The notes beneath the pieces were generated by a model that saw nothing but the letters and a program-made list of their open reading frames with translations, made no database searches and had not been told where the DNA came from. Below, one piece after another: positions 17,788 through 26,722 of a stretch of DNA of 64,000 bases. Each line of letters begins with the position of its first letter. The first letter of the stretch is position 1. The position numbers were made by a program, and so were the translations under genes. Source of the DNA: Acidovorax sp. GW101-3H11 (GTDB lineage Bacteria > Pseudomonadota > Gammaproteobacteria > Burkholderiales > Burkholderiaceae_C); contig NZ_LUKZ01000013.1 in assembly GCF_001633105.1 (NCBI RefSeq), positions 62,001-126,000 of the forward strand, in the 5' to 3' direction.

Positions 17788-18296
17788 GCGCCCTGTAGCT
17801 CAGACGTTCCCTCGGCAGCACGCCGTGCACGCTGCGCAGGCAAGCTGGCGACGCTTTGGTGGGCGTCGTCGGCATGGGCCCCGTTCCCTCTCGCCTGGGA
17901 GCGGGGTCTGCACACGTTCAAGCGCTTTGTACGTGATGGCTTCAACGCGCCGCCCGGGGCACACAGTCCGCAGCCCCCGCTGACGGGCGCCCCACACCTC
18001 CAAGCCCCCTTCGCTGCAGGCCCTGTGTCGGTGTGCGCTACCTGGGCCTCTTGCGCCGCCGGTGGTGCCTTCAAGCCCCTGGCTCCCTGCTGGTGCGCAA
18101 GCCGCAAAGAAACAACTCCTTTCTCCGCAGAGATTGCGGCCAGCCCGTGCCCCTTCTTTCGCTCTCTGCGTTCTCATCAGATGATTTGGTTGTAAAGAAA
18201 ACGATTTTTATTCGTTTGGTTTTTGCGGACCCCCGCATAAATTGGTGGCTATCCCCATCCAAAACCGCTTTCCCCCCGTTCCAGGAGACCCTGTCC
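17788..18296. other. Intergenic region, 509 bases, no gene recognised
   Basis: No convincing coding sequence is seen; short open frames here lack ribosome sites and homology. The last part, about 18175-18250, is clearly AT-rich (runs such as gtaaagaaaacgatttttat), unlike the surroundings. It is the most likely promoter region for the rhodanese gene and perhaps the rest of the sulfur block. A ribosome site (ccaggagacc) lies at 18281-18290. Confidence 0.5.
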
Positions 18297-18776
18297 ATGT
18301 CCGCCGAAGCCCTTGAGATCGCCCTGCCCGAAGCCCTGGAGGCCGCCCGTGCCGATGCCGCTGCGCAGGGGCTGAACTACGCTGGTGGCGTGCGCCCGGC
18401 GGTGGCGTGGGCGCTGGTGCAGTCGGGCCAGGCCGTGCTGGTGGACGTGCGTTCGGCCGAGGAGCGCAAGTTTGTGGGCCATGTGCCCGGCAGCCAGCAT
18501 GTGGCCTGGGCCACGGGCACGGCGCTCACACGCAACCCGCGTTTTGTGCGCGAGCTGGAAGCCAAGCTGGCCAAGGACGGTGGCAAGGACGCCGTGGTGC
18601 TGCTGCTGTGCCGCAGCGGCAAGCGTTCGGTGCTGGCGGCAGAGGCGGCAGCGGCTGCCGGGTTTCACCACGTGTTCAACGTGCTCGAAGGCTTTGAGGG
18701 CGAGATTGATGCCCAGCAGCACCGGGGCGGCGGCGATGGCTGGCGCTTTCACCAGTTGCCCTGGGTGCAGGACTGA
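18297..18776 (+). CDS. Rhodanese-domain sulfurtransferase
   Basis: A 159-residue single rhodanese domain. The active-site loop CRSGKR begins at Cys105, the residue that carries the persulfide, and the VLVDVRSAEE segment forms the typical first part of the fold. It should move sulfane sulfur between donors and acceptors in the cytoplasm. The location just before a serine O-acetyltransferase, an encapsulin shell and a cysteine desulfurase fits a role in cysteine-derived sulfur storage or release; rhodaneses are known neighbours of family 2A encapsulins. ATG 18297 is chosen for the ribosome site ccaggagacc, although the frame is open further upstream. Confidence 0.9.
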   Translation: MSAEALEIALPEALEAARADAAAQGLNYAGGVRPAVAWALVQSGQAVLVDVRSAEERKFVGHVPGSQHVAWATGTALTRNPRFVRELEAKLAKDGGKDAVVLLLCRSGKRSVLAAEAAAAAGFHHVFNVLEGFEGEIDAQQHRGGGDGWRFHQLPWVQD

Positions 18777-18839
18777 ACAGCGCGTTGGACCCTCGAACTT
18801 TGCAGATTGGAAAGACCGGCACAACCGGCATCACACCCC

Positions 18840-19771
18840 ATGGCCCTTTTCGACATTGAACAGATCGCGCAATCGCTGAGCGCGGCCCGGCGTGAGTGGC
18901 GCGATGCGCACAACCGCCTGCAGGATGCAGGCGAGCGCGAGTTCCCCTCGCGCGATGCGCTGGCCCAGGTGGTGCACCAGCTCAAGGGCGCGCTCTTCCC
19001 CATGCGGCTGGGCCCTACGACCTGCGGCAGGAGAGCGAAGACTTCTACGTCGCCCACACGCTGGACAGCGCCCTGCATGCGCTGCATGTGCAGATCGGGC
19101 TGGAGCTGCGCTACAGCGCCCGCCGCCAGGCGCTGGACGGGGCGGATGTGGAAGCGCAGGCGCGCCGGTCGGCCCAGGCGTTTGCGCAGTCGCTGCCCGC
19201 CATCCGCCGCCTGCTCGACAGCGATGTGCTGGCCGCCTACCAGGGCGACCCGGCAGCGCGCAGTGTGGACGAAGTGCTGCTCTGCTACCCCGGCATTCTG
19301 GCCATGATCCACCACCGCCTGGCGCACCGGCTCTACCAGCTGGGCCTGCCCTTGCTGGCCCGCATCGTGGCCGAACTGGCGCACAGTGAAACGGGCATCG
19401 ACATCCATCCTGGCGCGCAGATTGGCGCGGGCTTTTTCATCGACCACGGCACCGGCGTGGTGATCGGCGAGACGGCGGTGATCGGCGAGCGCGTGCGGGT
19501 GTACCAGGCCGTCACGCTGGGTGCCAAGCGGTTTCCTGCCGGCGCCGACGGCCACCTGCAAAAAGGCCTGCCCCGCCATCCGGTGGTGCAGGACGACGTG
19601 GTCATCTATGCGGGCGCCACCATCCTGGGCCGCGTCACGCTGGGCCGGGGCGCCGTGATTGGCGGCAATGTCTGGCTCACGCACGACGTGCCCGCTGGCA
19701 GCCATGTCACGCAGGCCAGTTCGCAGGAGTCGGGCCGTTTTGCCTCGGTGCTGGCGGGGGCTGCGCTGTGA
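18840..19771 (+). pseudogene. epsC: Serine O-acetyltransferase (EpsC type), interrupted by a 1-base frameshift
   Basis: The N-terminal part reads from ATG 18840 (MALFDIEQIAQSLSAARREW ... LFPMRLGP). The rest reads in another frame from 19016 (YDLRQESEDFYVAHTLDSAL). The two join if one base is restored in the C run at 19013-19015, giving about 310 residues, a normal length for EpsC-type enzymes. The downstream part has the left-handed beta-helix hexapeptide repeats (GIDIHPGAQIGAGFFIDHGT, GVVIGETAVIGERV, NVWLTHDVPAGS) and the catalytic His of DHGTG. It would make O-acetylserine for cysteine synthesis, feeding the adjacent cysteine desulfurase system. Either the gene is broken or the sequence has a homopolymer error. 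The stop overlaps the next start. Confidence 0.85.
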
Positions 19772-20037
19772 GCACGCTGGTCCAGGGTTTTGGCCTGGCC
19801 GTGCGCCAGTCGCGCGAGGCCCGGGGCTGGTCGCAGGAGCGGCTGGCCGAGCACTCCGACCTGAACCGCTCCTATGTGGGCGAGATCGAGCGCGGCAGCG
19901 TGATCGCCTCGCTCGCCACCGTCGAGAAGCTGGCCGGTGCGCTGGGCGTGGCGGCCTCGGGCCTGGTGGTGCGGGGCGAGGCGATCCAGCGGGCCCAGCT
20001 GGTGCGCGGCATCCAGTTGGCGGCTATAGCCTGTTGA
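19768..20037 (+). CDS. Small XRE-type helix-turn-helix regulator
   Basis: An 89-residue protein, essentially one HTH_3 domain: VRQSREARGWSQERLAEHSD, LNRSYVGEIERGSV and LATVEKLAGALGV. The start is GTG 19768, overlapping the stop of the acetyltransferase gene (GTGA). The coupling to the acetyltransferase and the position just before the encapsulin gene make it a likely local regulator of the sulfur block, though targets cannot be read from sequence. The 76 bases after it are AT-rich and contain a ribosome site (agggag) for the shell gene. Confidence 0.88.
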   Translation: MSTLVQGFGLAVRQSREARGWSQERLAEHSDLNRSYVGEIERGSVIASLATVEKLAGALGVAASGLVVRGEAIQRAQLVRGIQLAAIAC

Positions 20038-20113
20038 GGCCACCCGCCTTGCCACGGGACACTGCGCGCGTTCCATTTTTCATCACTGATTTTTTACCCC
20101 AGGGAGTTTCACT

Positions 20114-21046
20114 ATGTCGGCAACAGTGGGCGGCACGACCGCACTCGGCGATAGCGCCGCACGGCAACTAGCCAATGCAACCAAGACCGTCCCCCAGCTG
20201 GAGACCATCAGCCCCCGCTGGCTGACCCACCTGCTGCAATGGACGCCAGTGGAAGCGGGCATCTACCGCCTCAACAAGGTCAAGAACCCTGAAGCCATCA
20301 AGGTGGCCTGCACCGCCAAGGAGTCGGAGAACCAGCTGCCACGCACCTTCGTGGATTACGAAGAGAACCCGCGCGAGTATTTCCTCAATGCCGTGAGCAC
20401 CGTGCTCGACGTGCACACCCGCGTGTCCGACCTGTACAGCAGCCCGCACGACCAGATCAAGGAACAGCTGCGCCTGACGATCGAAACGATCAAGGAAAAC
20501 CAGGAAAGCGAACTCATCAACAACCCCGACTACGGCCTGCTGGCCCAGGTGACGGAAGAGCAGCGCATCTTCCCGCTCACGGGCGCCCCCACGCCCGACG
20601 ACCTGGACGAGCTGCTGACCAAGGTCTGGAAAGAGCCCGCCTTCTTCCTGGCGCACCCGCTGGCCATTGCCGCGTTCGGGCGCGAAGCCACCCGCCGTGG
20701 CACGCCGCCCCCCACCGTGAGCCTGTTCGGCTCGCAGTTCATCACCTGGCGCGGCATTCCGCTGATTCCTTCGGACAAGGTGCCCGTGGCCGACGGCAAG
20801 AGCAAGATCCTGCTGCTGCGCGTGGGCGACAAGCGCCAGGGCGTGGTGGGCCTGTTCCAGCCGGGCCTGCCGGGCGAGCAGGGCCCGGGCCTGTCGGTGC
20901 GTTTCATGGGCATCAACAACCACGCGATTGCGTCGTACCTGATCTCGCTGTACTGCTCGCTCGCCGTGCTGACCAGCGACGCGCTGGCGGTGCTGGATGA
21001 CGTCGAGGTCAACAAGTACCACGACTACCCCGATACCTACAAATAA
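20114..21046 (+). CDS. Family 2A encapsulin shell protein (SrpI-like)
   Basis: A 310-residue HK97-fold shell protein of the family 2A encapsulins. Recognised by the family sequence: an N-terminal arm (LETISPRWLTHLLQWTPVEA), the TFVDYEENPREYFLN segment, VSLFGSQFITWRGIPLIPSDK and the C-terminal MGINNHAIASYLISLY. Many copies self-assemble into an icosahedral protein cage. In characterised cases the cage holds a cysteine desulfurase, exactly the gene that follows after 6 bases. No cyclic-nucleotide-binding insert (family 2B) is present. No phage genes surround it, so a prophage capsid is excluded. The ribosome site agggag precedes ATG 20114. Confidence 0.93.
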   Translation: MSATVGGTTALGDSAARQLANATKTVPQLETISPRWLTHLLQWTPVEAGIYRLNKVKNPEAIKVACTAKESENQLPRTFVDYEENPREYFLNAVSTVLDVHTRVSDLYSSPHDQIKEQLRLTIETIKENQESELINNPDYGLLAQVTEEQRIFPLTGAPTPDDLDELLTKVWKEPAFFLAHPLAIAAFGREATRRGTPPPTVSLFGSQFITWRGIPLIPSDKVPVADGKSKILLLRVGDKRQGVVGLFQPGLPGEQGPGLSVRFMGINNHAIASYLISLYCSLAVLTSDALAVLDDVEVNKYHDYPDTYK

Positions 21047-21052
21047 TCTGCG

Positions 21053-23140
21053 GTGAGCAACATCCCTTCCACTTCTGTGGGCGTGCCCGACGCGCCGGAG
21101 GCGCCGATCCATCCGGCGCTTCTGGCACAGATGGCCACGGCGTTCTTCTCGGCCCGGCCGGGCGAGACGCCCCAGCTGCCCACCGGCAACCCTTCCAGCC
21201 CGGCAAGCCTGGTGGCTGGCCTGGGGTTGCCATCGACACCACCGGCCACCGTCCCGAGCTTTGCCCAGGCATCGCCCGGGTCGGCCGGTGTGCAGGCGCC
21301 GGTCAACATCGCGCCTGCGGGTTCGCCGCTGGCCAGTCCAGCGGGCTTCGGGCCCAGCGTGCCCGGTACGCCGTTCCCGCAAGGGCAGGTGCCGGGCGCC
21401 AATCTGGCGCCTGCCTCGCCCACGCCTGTGTTGTCGCTGGCGCACAGGGCTCCGGCCCTGCTGCCCCACGCCACCGCCGCCAACGGCGTGACCGACACCG
21501 TGGTCACTGCCGTGCCCGGCTACGAGCCCCGCTTTGGCAGTGGCGTGCTGGGTGTTCCCGAGGCGGCGGGTGCCAGCGGTGCATCTGCTGGCAGCCACCC
21601 TGCAGCCAGCGCATCGCCGTTCTATTTCCTGTCGCCCCAGCACGGGCAGCCCTCGCCCGGTGGCCACAGTGGCACGCCAGGCAATGCGCTGGGCCCCACG
21701 CGCGTCAGCGACGAACTGGCCCGCCAGCCGTTTGCCAACCTGCAAGGGGTGGACCTGCGCGGCACACCTGCGCCCTCGTCCGCACCTTTGGCGCAGGCGT
21801 CTCCCGGTACTGCACCGCAGTTTTACTTTGCCGACGCGGTGGTGCTGCCCAGCGGCTATGTCACCCCGGCCAAGCCCGCGCCGCATGCCGCCGTGCCGCT
21901 GGCGGGGCAGGGGCAGCATCCGCCGTTTGACGTGCATGCCATCCGCCGCGACTTTCCCGTGCTCTCCGAGCGCGTGAACGGACGCCAGCTGGTGTGGTTC
22001 GACAACGCGGCCACCACGCACAAGCCGAAGGCGGTCATTGATCGCATCTCGTACTTCTACGAGCACGAAAACTCCAACATCCACCGCGCCGCCCATGAGC
22101 TGGCTGCACGTGCCACGGACGCCTACGAAGGCGCCCGCCAGCGCGTGAAGAACTTCATCAACGCGCCGGATGTGAACGAGGTGATTTTTGTGCGCGGCAC
22201 CACCGAGGCCATCAACCTCGTGGCCAAAAGCTGGGGCGCGCAGCACATCGGCGAGGGCGACGAGATCATCGTCAGCCACCTGGAGCACCACGCCAACATC
22301 GTGCCCTGGCAGCAGCTCGCGGTGGCCAAGGGGGCCAGGCTGCGCGTGATCCCGGTGGACGACACGGGCCAGGTGCTGCTGGATGAATACCAGAAGCTCC
22401 TGAACGACCGCACCAAGATCGTGTCCGTCACGCAGGTGTCGAACGCGCTCGGTACGGTGGTGCCCGTCAAGGAGATCGTGGCCCTGGCGCACCGCGCAGG
22501 GGCCAAGGCGCTGGTGGATGGCGCGCAGTCCATCTCGCACATGCGGGTGGACGTGCAGGACATCGGTGCCGACTTCTTCGTGTTCTCGGGCCACAAGGTC
22601 TTCGGGCCTACCGGCATCGGCGTGGTCTGGGGCAAGCGCGAGGTGCTGGAAGACATGCCCCCCTGGCAGGGCGGCGGCAACATGATTGCCGACGTGACCT
22701 TCGAGAAGACGGTGTTCCAGCCCATCCCCAACAAGTTCGAGGCAGGCACCGGCAACATTGCCGACGCCGTGGGCCTGGGTGCCGCCATCGACTACGTGAA
22801 CCGCGTGGGCATCGAGAACATTGCGCAGTACGAGCATGACCTGCTGGTGTACGGCATGCAGCAGCTCGGCGCCATCCCGGGTGTGCGCCTGATCGGCACG
22901 GCGGCGCACAAGGCCAGCGTGATGTCCTTCGTTCTCGCGGGTTACACCACCGAGGAAGTGGGCAAGGCGCTCAACCAGGAGGGCATTGCGGTGCGCACGG
23001 GTCACCACTGTGCCCAGCCCATCCTGCGCCGCTTTGGCGTGGAGACCACGGTGCGGCCGTCGCTCGCGTTCTACAACACGTTTGACGAAATCGACTGCCT
23101 CACGACCGTGGTGCGCAGGCTGGCGGCGCAACGGCGCTAG
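21053..23140 (+). CDS. Cysteine desulfurase with long disordered N-terminal encapsulation region (encapsulin cargo)
   Basis: A 695-residue protein starting at GTG 21053, only 6 bases after the shell gene. Residues 1 to about 290 are Ala/Pro/Gly/Ser-rich and probably disordered, with short hydrophobic motifs such as SPFYFLSPQHG (Phe190) and QFYFADAVVLPSG (Phe257) that may bind the shell. From about residue 295 the protein is a SufS-type PLP enzyme: LVWFDNAATTHKPKAVIDR, HHANIVPWQQL, the PLP lysine Lys515 in SGHKVFGPTG and the catalytic Cys653 in RTGHHCAQP. It takes sulfur from cysteine, releasing alanine; in known family 2A systems sulfur accumulates inside the cage. A terminator follows. Confidence 0.94.
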   Translation: MSNIPSTSVGVPDAPEAPIHPALLAQMATAFFSARPGETPQLPTGNPSSPASLVAGLGLPSTPPATVPSFAQASPGSAGVQAPVNIAPAGSPLASPAGFGPSVPGTPFPQGQVPGANLAPASPTPVLSLAHRAPALLPHATAANGVTDTVVTAVPGYEPRFGSGVLGVPEAAGASGASAGSHPAASASPFYFLSPQHGQPSPGGHSGTPGNALGPTRVSDELARQPFANLQGVDLRGTPAPSSAPLAQASPGTAPQFYFADAVVLPSGYVTPAKPAPHAAVPLAGQGQHPPFDVHAIRRDFPVLSERVNGRQLVWFDNAATTHKPKAVIDRISYFYEHENSNIHRAAHELAARATDAYEGARQRVKNFINAPDVNEVIFVRGTTEAINLVAKSWGAQHIGEGDEIIVSHLEHHANIVPWQQLAVAKGARLRVIPVDDTGQVLLDEYQKLLNDRTKIVSVTQVSNALGTVVPVKEIVALAHRAGAKALVDGAQSISHMRVDVQDIGADFFVFSGHKVFGPTGIGVVWGKREVLEDMPPWQGGGNMIADVTFEKTVFQPIPNKFEAGTGNIADAVGLGAAIDYVNRVGIENIAQYEHDLLVYGMQQLGAIPGVRLIGTAAHKASVMSFVLAGYTTEEVGKALNQEGIAVRTGHHCAQPILRRFGVETTVRPSLAFYNTFDEIDCLTTVVRRLAAQRR

Positions 23141-23183
23141 CCAGAGCGCACACCGGTTGCAATGCCAGCCGGTTGGCGATCAA

Positions 23184-23222
23184 AAAAAGGGGAAGTGGGT
23201 GTTGTGCCCACTTCCCCTTTTT
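23184..23222. terminator. Strong bidirectional intrinsic terminator
   Basis: Perfect 16-bp arms (aaaaaggggaagtggg and its complement) enclose a 7-base loop, with A runs on the left and T runs on the right. It lies between the convergent cysteine desulfurase gene (plus) and the glyoxalase-like gene (minus) and can end transcription from both sides. Confidence 0.93.
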
Positions 23223-23256
23223 GATGGTGGTGCGGATGTGCTGGGGCCAGCCGCAG

Positions 23257-24069
23257 TCAGGCAACCACCAGTTCAATCGCGGCGCCGTGGGTCTGCTCCC
23301 GATGCCATGCCTGGTGTGGCTGTGCGGCCGGTGAACCGGTGCCCAGCACCACGGCAAACGGGCCAGGGCCGCGCTTGGCCAGTTGGTGCGCCTGTGTGGT
23401 GTGCGGGGCGGCTCCAGGGATCGGCTGCGTCAGAACCAAGGTGGTGGCGCCCAGGGCAAGGGTGGCCACCCGCGCAGCGGCACCCGGCAGCACAAAGGGC
23501 GTGCCAATGTGCGTGCCCTGTGCCTCGCCCAGCAAGGCGCGGTAGCGGGCCAGGCTGGCGTCAAGGTTTTGCACTGCAATCGACAGGCTGAGCACACCGC
23601 GTGCGCCGTTGGGGTGCACGCGGGCGTCGCCTTCGGGCACCCGCAGCGCGCGGGGCGTGATGTCGCCGCACAAGAAAGGCAGGTCGGTTGACGGCGGGCG
23701 GGCCGTTTGCCATTGCAGGCGTTCGCCATCGGGTCGCAAGCGGCCTCCGTCGTGGGGGCCGCTGTAGGCCAGGCCCCGGGCCTGCGCACCGCTCACAGTG
23801 GCTGCCGTCCCGGGCGGCAGCAGTGCAAAGTCCACGATGCCATCGCCATGCTGGTTCAGCAGTTCCCACCAGCGGTCGCCAGGCGAGGGGGACCGCCAGG
23901 CGATGAGTTCAAAGTAGGCGCCATCGGCCAACACGACCAGCGCGTTGTAGGTGGGCCGGCCCGGGTGCTCGCCGCCCTGCAGCACGTTGAAGCCAAGGGC
24001 GCGGTAGTCGGTGATGGTCTGCTCCAGATCCTTTACCGCGATGACGATGTGGTCGAGTGTCAATGCCAT
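23257..24069 (-). CDS. VOC superfamily, glyoxalase-like domain protein
   Basis: A 270-residue protein opening with ALTLDHIVIAVKDLEQTITDYRALGF, the start of a vicinal-oxygen-chelate fold, and matching the glyoxalase-like domain in length and pattern. His7 in LDHIVIAV and Glu54 in AYFELIAW are the probable metal ligands. A second half-domain around VLSLSIAVQNLDASLARYRALLG repeats the fold. The reaction is unknown; such proteins include dioxygenases and lyases. It lies 26 bases after the OsmC gene on the same strand, so the two are probably co-transcribed. Confidence 0.85.
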   Translation of the reverse strand: MALTLDHIVIAVKDLEQTITDYRALGFNVLQGGEHPGRPTYNALVVLADGAYFELIAWRSPSPGDRWWELLNQHGDGIVDFALLPPGTAATVSGAQARGLAYSGPHDGGRLRPDGERLQWQTARPPSTDLPFLCGDITPRALRVPEGDARVHPNGARGVLSLSIAVQNLDASLARYRALLGEAQGTHIGTPFVLPGAAARVATLALGATTLVLTQPIPGAAPHTTQAHQLAKRGPGPFAVVLGTGSPAAQPHQAWHREQTHGAAIELVVA

Positions 24070-24095
24070 GGGGTTCCTTGGGGGCTTCTCGGCGT

Positions 24096-24680
24096 TCAGG
24101 CCGCCACCGCGTCTGCAGTGGCGCGTTGGGGTGCGGAGGCGGCGGAGTTCACCAGCTTCACCTCGGCGTGGATGTGCTGTGGATTGCGCAGCAGGTTGAG
24201 GATGGGGCAGGTCTGCTCGACCGCCTGGAACAGCGCATCGATGTCGGCCCGGCTGGCGGGCGAGTCGATGTGCACCGTGTAGGCAATGTGGTGTGGCCAG
24301 ATGGGCGTGGACTCGTGCCCGGGCTTGCCGCCGCGCGGGTCGATCACGCCGCTGACCTCCACCTCCAGGCTCGTCAAAGGCACCTGGCGCAAGGCCGCCT
24401 GGATCAGGAAGATGTGCGTCACGCAGCTGCCCAGCACCCCCAGCTGCAGCTCGGGCGAGCTGGGGCCCAGGTGGTAGCCCGCGAAGTCGGGCGGGCTGTC
24501 GCTGATGACCTGGTGGTCGCGGATGCGGATGCGGCGCACGCCGCTGCGGCCCTCGGCGCTCACGCGCGCGTTCAGGGCGGCTGGTTGTGCAGTGCCCGCA
24601 TCAATGGCGGCGTTGCGGGCCAGTACGGCGGCACGTTTCTCGGCCAGGTAGTCGTTCAGGTGGGCATTCGGATGGGTCAT
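24096..24680 (-). CDS. OsmC family protein
   Basis: A 194-residue protein of the OsmC/Ohr superfamily. The two redox cysteines expected for the family are present: Cys86 in LGSCVTHIF and Cys158 in EQTCPILNLL. It is therefore a probable peroxidase or thiol protein acting on organic hydroperoxides or electrophiles. The longer N-terminal extension and sequence are not those of a classical Ohr. ATG 24680 is chosen for the weak ggaaag site before it; the frame stays open upstream without homology. It is divergent from the ABC importer operon, whose control region it shares. Confidence 0.87.
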   Translation of the reverse strand: MTHPNAHLNDYLAEKRAAVLARNAAIDAGTAQPAALNARVSAEGRSGVRRIRIRDHQVISDSPPDFAGYHLGPSSPELQLGVLGSCVTHIFLIQAALRQVPLTSLEVEVSGVIDPRGGKPGHESTPIWPHHIAYTVHIDSPASRADIDALFQAVEQTCPILNLLRNPQHIHAEVKLVNSAASAPQRATADAVAA

Positions 24681-24983
24681 GGATGTTCTTTCCAACGCCT
24701 TCCGCGCCCGGACATCGGGCGTGGGGTGGGCAGCGTTGCACACTGATTGTTCGGGGCCACGCCTGTGCTGGAAACAAACAAAACTGCGCTCGCATATGCA
24801 GGTTTCAGATATGCCCAACGGGGCCGGATGCTGCAGCCTGCTTCGTCGTTTTCCGAATATGCATGCTACGTAATAGGTGCACGTTCGGATGGTGCGTCGA
24901 TAGCATGCAACCACATGAATCAGCCCACTTTGAGGCTGATGTTTCATGGTCTGTCAATGCCGGTCCGGCGACGAGGTACGAAC
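24681..24983. promoter_or_regulatory. Divergent control region between the OsmC gene and the ABC importer operon
   Basis: No gene is seen in these about 300 bases. The hexamer atatgc occurs three times: in the perfect palindrome gcatatgc (24792-24799), at 24809-24814 and at 24857-24862, the last followed by catgc. A small hairpin with 7-bp arms (atcagcc/ggctgat) lies at 24919-24940. The AT-rich spacing around 24770-24870 suggests promoters. No regulator gene is adjacent, so the binding factor is unknown. Confidence 0.45.
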
Positions 24984-26662
24984 GTGTTTTCTCTGAAGAA
25001 ATCAATGGGATGGAGGGTGTGGGGTGTATCAGCGCTGGCGCTGGGCGTGCTGGTGGCGGGCTGCTCCAAGCAGGCCAGCGAGCCAGCCGCCTCCACCGGT
25101 GCGGCCACCGACCAACCCGTGCAGGGCGGCACGCTGGTGTATCTGGAACAGCAGGCGCACACCAACCTGTACCCACCGGCGGGGGGCTTCTATCCGAACG
25201 GCGGCATCCTCAACCAGATCACCGACAAGCTCACCTACCAGGACCCCAAGACGCTGGAGATCCAGCCCTGGATCGCCGAGTCGTGGGAGGTGAACCCTAC
25301 CGCCACCGAGTACACCTTCAGGCTGAAGAAAGGCGTGACCTTCTCGGACGGCAGCCCGCTGGATGCCGCCGCTGTGGCCAAGAACTACGACACCTACGGC
25401 CTGGGCAACAAGGAGCTCAAGCTGCCCGTCTCCGAGGTCATCAACAACTACGAGCGCAGCGAGGTGGTGGACCCGCTCACCGTCAAGTTCTATTTCAAGA
25501 AGCCCTCACCCGGCTTCCTGCAGGGCACGTCGGTCATCGGCTCGGGCCTGGTGTCGCTGGCCACGCTGGCACGGCCGTTTGAAGAGCTGGGCGATGCGAC
25601 CAAGATCATCGGCTCCGGGCACTTTGTGGTGACGGCCGAGACGCTGGGCAAGGAGCTCACGCTCACCGCCCGCAAGGACTACGCATGGGGCCCCGCCAAA
25701 CACGCCCACCAGGGCCGTGCGCGCCTGGACGAGATCAAGCTCATCGTCACGCCCGAGGACAGCGTGCGCATCGGCGCGCTGCTGTCGGGCCAGGCGGGCT
25801 TCATCCGCCAGGTGCAGGCCTACGACGAAAAGCGCGTGCTCGACCAGAAGTTCGCCATCTACGCACCCTCCACGCGCGGCGTGAACAACAGCGTGGTGTT
25901 CCGCCCCGACAACGCGCTGGTGGCCGATGTGAAGGTGCGCAAGGCGCTGCTGCATGCCACCAACACGAAGGAGATCGTGCAGACCCTGTTCTCGACCAAC
26001 TACCCGCAGGCCACCTCGGTCATCGCGTCCACGGCCTTGGGCTATGTGAACCTGTCGACCAAGCTGGGCTATGACGAAGCCAAGGCCAGGCAGCTGCTCG
26101 ACGAAGCAGGCTGGAAGCTCAATGCCAATGGCCGGCGCGAGAAGGATGGCAAGGAGCTGGTGCTGGCTGCATACGAATCGCTGCCGCAGCCACAGAACAA
26201 GGAAACCCTGCAGCTCGTGGCGCAGCAGTGGGCCAAGGTGGGTGTGAAGCTCAACGTGCTGGCGGGCGACTCGGGCAGCCGTACCGTGGACAGCCTCGAC
26301 CCCGAGAAGACGCCCGTCGCCCCTGGCATGGTGGGCCGCGCCGACCCCGATGTGATCAAGAGCAACTACTACCCCACCAACCGCAACGTGCTGCTGCAAA
26401 GGGTGGTGTGAGCACCAAGGTCAAGTCGTTTGAGGACATCAAGCTCAACGGGCTGCTCGATGCCATCGCGGCCGAGACCGACCCCGCCAAGCGCCTGGCG
26501 CTCACGGGCGATGTGCAGAACTACCTGATCGACCAGGCGTATGTGATTCCGGTGTTTGAAGAGCCGCAGGCTTTTGCCGGTGCACCCTCGGTGAAGGGCG
26601 TTGGTTTTGAGGCCGTGGGCCGCCCCAGTTTCTACGGCACCTGGGTCGCTGCAAAACACTGA
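24984..26662 (+). pseudogene. Peptide-type ABC transporter substrate-binding lipoprotein, frameshifted near the 3' end
   Basis: A family-5 (DppA/OppA-type) solute-binding protein of about 559 residues once a frameshift is repaired. The lipobox LVAGC places the lipidated Cys at residue 27 from GTG 24984, which has a ribosome-like gaggt; ATG 24957 and others upstream are alternatives. The frame ends early at 26411 (LLQRVV), but the natural C-terminus (KGGVSTKVKSFEDIKLNGLL ... PSFYGTWVAAKH) follows in another frame to 26662. One missing A in the run at 26398-26400 explains this. It matches the KPN_01854-type binding proteins (TIGR04028, from memory). It is the first gene of the importer operon; the ligand is unknown. 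Confidence 0.85.
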
Positions 26663-26722
26663 CCTTTTGACGGCGCCAGTCTCGCAGGCGCGGCGCCCTC
26701 TGCAGCACAAGGAGTGATCGAC

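Noticed and set aside
20114-21046. HK97-fold protein considered as a prophage capsid
   Set aside because: No portal, terminase, protease or tail genes nearby; sequence and the desulfurase neighbour identify a family 2A encapsulin.
20168-23131. A 987-codon open frame on the minus strand across the encapsulin and desulfurase genes
   Set aside because: It is His/Gly/Val/Arg-rich, without recognised domains, and exactly antisense to two well-supported genes; typical of high-GC antisense frames.
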